This document shows, piece by piece, positions 59,726 to 64,000 of a stretch of DNA of 64,000 nucleotides. Origin of the DNA: JASLDZ01 sp964235945 (lineage in GTDB: Bacteria > Pseudomonadota > Alphaproteobacteria > Caulobacterales > Caulobacteraceae). The notes beneath the pieces are model-generated. The model was not told the origin of the DNA and ran no database searches. It was given only the letters and a program-made list of their open reading frames with translations. Numbering within the stretch: position 1 is the first letter of the stretch; each line of letters starts with the position of its first letter. The translations under genes were made by a program, and so were the position numbers. The stretch covers positions 1-64,000 of the forward strand of contig CAXSDV010000002.1 of the NCBI GenBank assembly GCA_964235945.1, read 5' to 3'.

Positions 59726-61759
59726 ATGAAGAGATCGCTCGCCGCATCCACCTGCCTGGTGGCCGTTCTGTCGCTCGCGGGTGCGGCGCTCGCCGCGCCC
59801 AAGCCGCTTTACGGCGACTGGGGCCTGGACACGGCGGGCATGGACCGCGGCGTCGCGCCGGGGAACGACTTCTTCGCCTACGTCAACGGCGGGTGGGACA
59901 GGGCCACCCCGATCCCGCCCGACAAGTCGAGCTACGGCGTGGACGCGGTGCTGAGCGATCAGGCGGAGAAGGAGGTGCGCGGCATACTGGAGACCGATCC
60001 CCCCACCTCCGCCGGCGCGACCGCCGAAGACGCGCGCAAGGTCCACGCCGGCTACCAAGCCTTCATGGACCGGGACCGGGCGCAGGCGCTGGGGGCGCGG
60101 CCGATCGCCTCCGACCTCGCGGCCGTCCGGGCGGCCGACACGCGCTCGCAACTGGCGGCGCTGATGGGACGCGAGAACCTGGACTTCCAGTCGGGCCTGT
60201 TCGACGTGAACATCGGCGAGGACGAGAAGACGCCCGACCGGTACGCCGTCTACATCGGCCAGTCCGGGTTGGGCCTGCCCGACCGCGACTACTACATCTC
60301 GCCCGGCTTCGCCGCGAAGAAGGTCGCCTACCAGGCCTATGTCGCCCGCATGCTGTCGCTGGTCGGCTGGGCGCAGCCGGAGGCGAACGCGGCGGCGATC
60401 GTCGACTACGAGACCCGGATCGCCCAGGCGAGCTGGACCCGCGCCGAACGGCGCGACCCGGTCAAGACCTACAATCCGACGACGCCGGCCGAGCTCGCCA
60501 AGGCGGCGCCGGGCTTCGACTGGGCCGCCTTCCTGCAGGGGGCGGGCCTGGGCGGCGTGCGCCGCGTGGTGGTGCAGGAGAATACGGCGGCGCCCAAGCT
60601 CGCCGGCGTCTACGCCGCGACCCCCTTGCCGGTGCTGCGCGCCTGGGCGGCTTTCCACGTGGCCGACTCGGCCGCGCCCGTGCTCTCGGACGCTTTCGCC
60701 GACGCCAACTTCGAGTTCCGGGGCAAGGCGCTGCGCGGACAGGAGCGGCAGCGCGAGCGGTGGAAGCGCGCGGTGTCCTTCGTGGACGGCGGCATGGGCG
60801 AGGCGGTCGGCCGCGTCTACGTCTCCAGGTACTTCCCGCCCGAGGCCAAGGCCAAGATCGATACGCTGGTGGCCGAACTGCGCGTGGCGCTGGGCGGCCG
60901 CATCGACCGGCTCGACTGGATGAGCTCCGCCACCAAGGCCCGCGCGCACGAGAAGCTCGATCGGCTGTCGGTGAAGATCGCCTATCCCGACAAGTGGCGG
61001 GACTATGCGGCGCTCCAGGTCTCGCCCACGGACGTCGTGGGCGACCTGCGCGCCTACCAGGGTTTCGAATGGGCGCGCCAGGTCGAGCGGCTCGACAAGC
61101 CGGTGGACCGCAGCGAATGGGGCATGACGCCCCAGACGGTGAACGCCTACTACAACCCCACGCAGAACGAGATCGTGTTCCCCGCCGCCATCCTGGCGCC
61201 GCCCTACTTCGACCCGCGCGCGGACGATGCGGCCAACTACGGCGCCATAGGCGGCGTGATCGGCCACGAGATGACCCACGGCTTCGACGACCAGGGCCGC
61301 CGCTTCGACGGCTCGGGCGCGCTGACCGACTGGTGGACGCCCCAGGACGCCGCCAGGTTCGACGCCGCCGCCGCCAAGCTGAACGCGCAGTTCGACACCT
61401 ACACGCCTTTCCCGGGCGTGCACGTGAAGGGCGCCCAAACCACCGGCGAGAACATCGCCGACCTCGGGGGCCTGTTGATCGCGCTGGACGCCTACCACGC
61501 CAGCCTGCACGGCCGGTCGGCCCCGGTGATCGACGGGCTGACCGGCGACCAGCGCTTCTTTCTCGCCTACGCCCAGTCCTGGCGGGACAAGCGACGCGAG
61601 GACGCCCTGCGCCAGCAGCTCGCCAGCGACGTCCACAGTCCGGAGGTCTACAGGGTCAACGGCGTGGTGCGTAACATCGACGGCTGGTACGCGTCCTTCG
61701 CCGTCACCCCGGACAAGGCGCTCTACCTCGCGCCGGCGGCCCGCGTGCGCATCTGGTGA
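59726..61759 (+). CDS. Exported M13-family zinc metallopeptidase (PepO/neprilysin-like)
   Basis: This 677-residue endopeptidase has a signal peptide (MKRSLAASTC to AALAAP, about 1-24) and the two-lobed neprilysin fold. The zinc motif HEMTH is at 514-518 and the third ligand is in GENIADLGG (Glu about 575). NAYYNPTQNEIVFPAAIL, the substrate-binding strand, and the C-terminal CXXW-like end VRIW are visible. GGGG stands before ATG 59726. Such enzymes cut small peptides (below about 40 residues) in the periplasm or outside. The gene has its own leader of nearly 290 bases after the divergent SDR gene. Confidence 0.92.
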   Translation: MKRSLAASTCLVAVLSLAGAALAAPKPLYGDWGLDTAGMDRGVAPGNDFFAYVNGGWDRATPIPPDKSSYGVDAVLSDQAEKEVRGILETDPPTSAGATAEDARKVHAGYQAFMDRDRAQALGARPIASDLAAVRAADTRSQLAALMGRENLDFQSGLFDVNIGEDEKTPDRYAVYIGQSGLGLPDRDYYISPGFAAKKVAYQAYVARMLSLVGWAQPEANAAAIVDYETRIAQASWTRAERRDPVKTYNPTTPAELAKAAPGFDWAAFLQGAGLGGVRRVVVQENTAAPKLAGVYAATPLPVLRAWAAFHVADSAAPVLSDAFADANFEFRGKALRGQERQRERWKRAVSFVDGGMGEAVGRVYVSRYFPPEAKAKIDTLVAELRVALGGRIDRLDWMSSATKARAHEKLDRLSVKIAYPDKWRDYAALQVSPTDVVGDLRAYQGFEWARQVERLDKPVDRSEWGMTPQTVNAYYNPTQNEIVFPAAILAPPYFDPRADDAANYGAIGGVIGHEMTHGFDDQGRRFDGSGALTDWWTPQDAARFDAAAAKLNAQFDTYTPFPGVHVKGAQTTGENIADLGGLLIALDAYHASLHGRSAPVIDGLTGDQRFFLAYAQSWRDKRREDALRQQLASDVHSPEVYRVNGVVRNIDGWYASFAVTPDKALYLAPAARVRIW

Positions 61760-61854
61760 TTTCGCCCGGCGGTCTACGGCGGCGGCGCTCCGCTCCGTCG
61801 CTGCGGAACCCGCTCGGGACCGGGCGGCTTGGACGGGCGGGCAGGAGCGAGATC

Positions 61855-62370
61855 ATGGGCAGGACGCACGCGCACGGTGTGGAGAGCACCGCGGCCATCT
61901 TCCATCACCCGATCCACCCGATGGCGATCGCCTTCCCGGTGGCGACCCTGATGGCCGCTCCCTTGGCCGACTTGGCCGCGCGGAGCACGCGGGACCCGTT
62001 CTGGCGCAGGGCGGGCCGGTGGCTGCTGCTGGGCGGCCTCACCTCGGGCGTCGCGGCCTCCGCCATCGGCCTGGTGGACTACGTCGCCATCAAAGAGGTC
62101 CGCCGCCTGCCGAGCGCCCACGTGCACGCGGGCGGCAACGTGCTGGCCATGGCGCTGACGGCGCTCAACCTCTCCCGGCGACCCAAGGACGACCGAACGG
62201 GCCCCGACGGCGTCGACCTCGGCCTGTCGCTGGCGACCGTGGCGCTCCTGGGCGTGACCGCGTGGCTGGGCGGCGAGCTCTCCTACCGGCACGGGATCGG
62301 CGTGGTTGCGGACGACAGCCCGACCGCGACGCAGGACCTCGGCCGCCTCGCCGCGCACGTCGCGCGATGA
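61855..62370 (+). CDS. DUF2231-type membrane protein
   Basis: This 171-residue protein has four hydrophobic segments and the family opening FHHPIHPMAIAFPVATLMAA. Conserved His residues (HVHAGGNVLAMAL) lie at the membrane edge. AGGAG seven bases before ATG 61855 decides the start; a longer reading to 61756 overlaps the peptidase stop but adds a basic stretch. The stop overlaps the start of the HAD gene (ATGA). DUF2231 proteins have histidines that may bind heme or metal. The role is unknown. Confidence 0.82.
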   Translation: MGRTHAHGVESTAAIFHHPIHPMAIAFPVATLMAAPLADLAARSTRDPFWRRAGRWLLLGGLTSGVAASAIGLVDYVAIKEVRRLPSAHVHAGGNVLAMALTALNLSRRPKDDRTGPDGVDLGLSLATVALLGVTAWLGGELSYRHGIGVVADDSPTATQDLGRLAAHVAR

Positions 62371-63029
62371 AGGTCCGGGCGGTCCTGTTCGACATCGACG
62401 GCACGCTGGTCGACAGCAACGCCTCGCACGTGCGGGCCTGGGGCGAGGTGTTCGCCGCCCGTGGCGTCCAGGTGTCGCCCGAGGCGATCCACGACCAGAT
62501 CGGGAAGGGCGCCGACCTCCTGGCGCCGGCGCTCATGCCCGGGGTCGACCCGGGCGCCGTCCAGGCGCTCGGCGACGCGCACGGCGAGGTCTTCAAGCGC
62601 GACTATCTCGCGCGCGTGCGGCCTTTCTCCGGGGCGCATGACTTGTTGGCGCGTACGCGCGCCCAGGGCCGGCGCGTGGTGTTGGCGTCATCGGCGTCCC
62701 AGGCCGAACTCGACCATTACCTCGATCTCCTGGACGCCCGGAACCTCGTCCAAGCGTCCACCAGCGTGGACGACGTGCGGACCTCCAAGCCCGCCCCCGA
62801 CATCTTCGCCGTCGCGTTGAAGCGGGCGGGCGTCGGTCCGGACGAGGCGGTCGCCGTCGGCGACAGCCCCTACGACGTGCAGGCCGCGGGCAAGTGCGGC
62901 GTGGCCACCGTCGCCCTGCGCTCGGGCGGCTTCAGCGACGAGGCGCTCCTCGAAGCGGGAGCGGTCGCCCTGTACGACGACGCGTCCGCCCTGCTGGCGG
63001 GGTATGAAGGTTCACCGCTCGCCCGCTAG
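62367..63029 (+). CDS. HAD-superfamily phosphatase (phosphoglycolate phosphatase-like)
   Basis: This 220-residue cytosolic hydrolase has all four HAD motifs: FDIDGTLVDSN (nucleophile and acid Asp about 9 and 11), VLASSAS (motif II), Lys in TSKPAPDIF (III) and VGDSPYDVQAAG (IV), plus an alpha-helical cap. It resembles beta-phosphoglucomutase and phosphoglycolate phosphatase types. Its ATG overlaps the DUF2231 stop by four bases, so the two are co-translated. The substrate cannot be told from sequence. Confidence 0.9.
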   Translation: MKVRAVLFDIDGTLVDSNASHVRAWGEVFAARGVQVSPEAIHDQIGKGADLLAPALMPGVDPGAVQALGDAHGEVFKRDYLARVRPFSGAHDLLARTRAQGRRVVLASSASQAELDHYLDLLDARNLVQASTSVDDVRTSKPAPDIFAVALKRAGVGPDEAVAVGDSPYDVQAAGKCGVATVALRSGGFSDEALLEAGAVALYDDASALLAGYEGSPLAR

Positions 63030-63048
63030 CTGCGCGCCTGCGGGAGAC

Positions 63049-63250
63049 GCTCAGCGTCGCGTCGGCATCCGCACGTCCACCCCGGTCTCATCCATCAGCC
63101 GCAGCTGTTCCTCGCCGATCTCGAAGCCGTGGATTGATGTCGGCCGAATCGGGCACCTGACGATCGTCGCGTCCGTGCGCGGGCGGGTCCTCCACGCAGA
63201 CTGCAAGCCTGCGTGACGAAGTGCTGCTCCAGCACGACGATCTTCAGGTG
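63049..63250 (-). pseudogene. Probable relic of an amidohydrolase gene
   Basis: Read on the minus strand, one frame begins LKIVVLEQHFVTQ, which is the usual opening of TIM-barrel amidohydrolases (MKIIALEEHF-type). Further down another frame reads GFEIGEEQLRLMDETGVDV, the next conserved part of the same family (RLxxMDExGIDVQV), and then stops. The two pieces are about 30 codons apart, in different frames, and the rest of the enzyme (about 280 residues) is missing. I take it as a frameshifted, truncated remnant. The likeness is from memory, so a search is required to be sure. Confidence 0.42.
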
Positions 63251-63260
63251 CGGCGTGGGA

Positions 63261-63695
63261 TCAGCCCAGCCCCAGCTTGGACATGAGTCCGCCGAGACCG
63301 GCGGCGCCTCCGTCTTGCGGCAACTGGCCGCCGGGGCTGAGGTGCTCCATGATCTGCGGCAGATACTGGGACAGGTGGCCGGCCGCCTCCTCGTGGCCCA
63401 CCCCCAGGCGTTGCGCGACGTCGTTGACCGCCCCGGGCCCCAGGGCCTGTTGCACCTGCCCGGGCGAGACCGGCTGGTTGGCCCCGTTCTGCAACCAGGA
63501 CTGGGCCATGCCGCCGAGCCCGCTGCGCTCGAAGCCGGAGATCACGCCGCCCAACCCGCCCTGCTGGTTCTGCAGCATGCCCAGGATCGCACCGATCACC
63601 GCGCCCTGTCCGCCCTGTCGTCCGGGCGATCCCGCGGGGTTTTGGCCGCCGCCGAGCATCCCGCTCGCAGCGCCGAGTTGGTCGAACAGGCTCAT
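63261..63695 (-). CDS. yidB: YidB-family (DUF937) protein
   Basis: This 144-residue glycine- and glutamine-rich protein has the DUF937/YidB pattern: MSLFDQLGAASGMLGG, AVIGAILGMLQNQQGGLGGVI, FERSGLGGMAQSWLQNGANQ and VSPGQVQQALGPGAVNDVAQRLG, ending GLGGLMSKLGLG. It has no transmembrane segment. The family is widespread and of unknown function. ATG 63695 follows a weak ribosome site. No operon partner is visible; the next gene downstream is a relic. Confidence 0.87.
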   Translation of the reverse strand: MSLFDQLGAASGMLGGGQNPAGSPGRQGGQGAVIGAILGMLQNQQGGLGGVISGFERSGLGGMAQSWLQNGANQPVSPGQVQQALGPGAVNDVAQRLGVGHEEAAGHLSQYLPQIMEHLSPGGQLPQDGGAAGLGGLMSKLGLG

Positions 63696-63858
63696 GGTGG
63701 GGTCCTAAGGGTGTGAGGCCGCACGGAGGCGGCGACTGGGCGGGAGCGCTGGATCGCCGCTGACCGGACGCCGACGTCGGGACCGGCGGCGCGACGTGGA
63801 CGCAATGAGTCCGGCTCGGCTTAGGTTGCGTCCTGGCGAACGGCGCGGGCGCCCGTGC

Positions 63859-64000
63859 TCACTTGATGCGCCGGCGAGACTTGCGTTCGTTGCGCGCCTT
63901 CTCCTCGCGCTTGAGGCGGCGCTGCAGCGAAAGGTCGGCCACCAGGCCCAGCGCGGCCAAACCCAGCTCAGCGGCGACCTGGCCGCCTTCGCCCCCGCGC
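63859..64000 (-). CDS. Small basic protein, 5' end outside the window
   Basis: The last 46 codons of a minus-strand gene are visible and read GLAALGLVADLSLQ then RRLKREEKARNERKSRRRIK before TGA. A short hydrophobic stretch is followed by a highly charged Lys/Arg/Glu tail. I do not recognise a family. The long clean frame to the window edge and the absence of rare codons support coding. Confidence 0.5.
   Translation of the reverse strand, partial: RGGEGGQVAAELGLAALGLVADLSLQRRLKREEKARNERKSRRRIK

Noticed and set aside
58855..61674. A 939-codon plus-strand frame over the SDR and M13 genes
   Set aside because: It crosses two real genes in other frames and has an Arg/Gly-rich shadow composition.

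Overview
The window is a scaffold piece from a very GC-rich (about 70% by eye) Gram-negative bacterium. Four TonB-dependent receptors, two FadR-type regulators, a De Ley-Doudoroff type galactonate pathway and promoters resembling the Caulobacter sigma-73 consensus (TTGACGS-N10-14-GCTANAWC) suggest an alphaproteobacterium, most likely Caulobacterales (Caulobacter/Phenylobacterium-like). A sphingomonad cannot be excluded from sequence alone. I see no tRNA, rRNA, CRISPR array, transposase or phage gene. A run of 100 N (54311-54410) is an assembly gap that removes the 5' end of one receptor gene.

Region 1 (1-6871) is a metal-acquisition locus. It holds a COG0523 GTPase metallochaperone behind a Zur-like box, a NiCoT-type nickel/cobalt permease, a DUF2946 protein, a siderophore-type TonB receptor, an exported DJ-1/PfpI protein related to isonitrile hydratases, and a convergent EntS-like MFS exporter.

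Region 2 (7092-30497) is a large aromatic-compound catabolic cluster. On the plus strand are a Dabb protein, a malonyl-CoA synthetase-like ligase, an extradiol ring-cleavage dioxygenase, a fumarylacetoacetate hydrolase-family enzyme and an FMN reductase. On the minus strand are a CocE-type esterase with an unusual N-terminal domain and an HsaA-like flavin monooxygenase. Around a TetR regulator lie a crotonase, an FAD hydroxylase and the flavin reductase, with a divergent cupin. Further on come a FadR-type regulator, an HSL-type esterase, an AAHS-type transporter, a TonB receptor, a second CocE-type esterase, an NmrA-type reductase and a SnoaL-like protein. A 20-bp element occurs in two divergent promoter regions (15510-15529 and 19498-19517) and probably ties the cluster to the TetR protein. 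The expected order is uptake, ester cleavage, ring hydroxylation by two monooxygenases, meta-cleavage, C-C hydrolysis and CoA activation. The substrate is unknown.

Region 3 (30749-38369) holds a GAF-PAS histidine kinase, a YeiH-type exporter, an exported GH13 enzyme and a compact set of separately encoded phosphorelay parts (receiver, Hpt, receiver-kinase, receiver).

Region 4 (38479-52296) is a polysaccharide/galactose utilisation locus. It contains secreted BNR-repeat, GH5-like and GH43 enzymes, a TonB receptor, a FadR-type repressor, a sodium symporter with a small membrane partner, a periplasmic aldose 1-epimerase, and DgoD, DgoK and DgoA, which convert galactonate to pyruvate and glyceraldehyde 3-phosphate. 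Most junctions are ATGA/GTGA overlaps. Galactose dehydrogenase and galactonolactonase are not in the window.

Region 5 (52328-64000) holds the gap-truncated TonB receptor, acetyl-CoA synthetase, a G-quadruplex-type G-repeat, a DUF2844-DUF3443 pair whose second member carries two aspartic-protease-like DTG/DSG signatures, an SDR, an M13 metallopeptidase, a DUF2231 membrane protein, an HAD phosphatase, a probable amidohydrolase relic, a YidB-type protein and a partial small basic protein.
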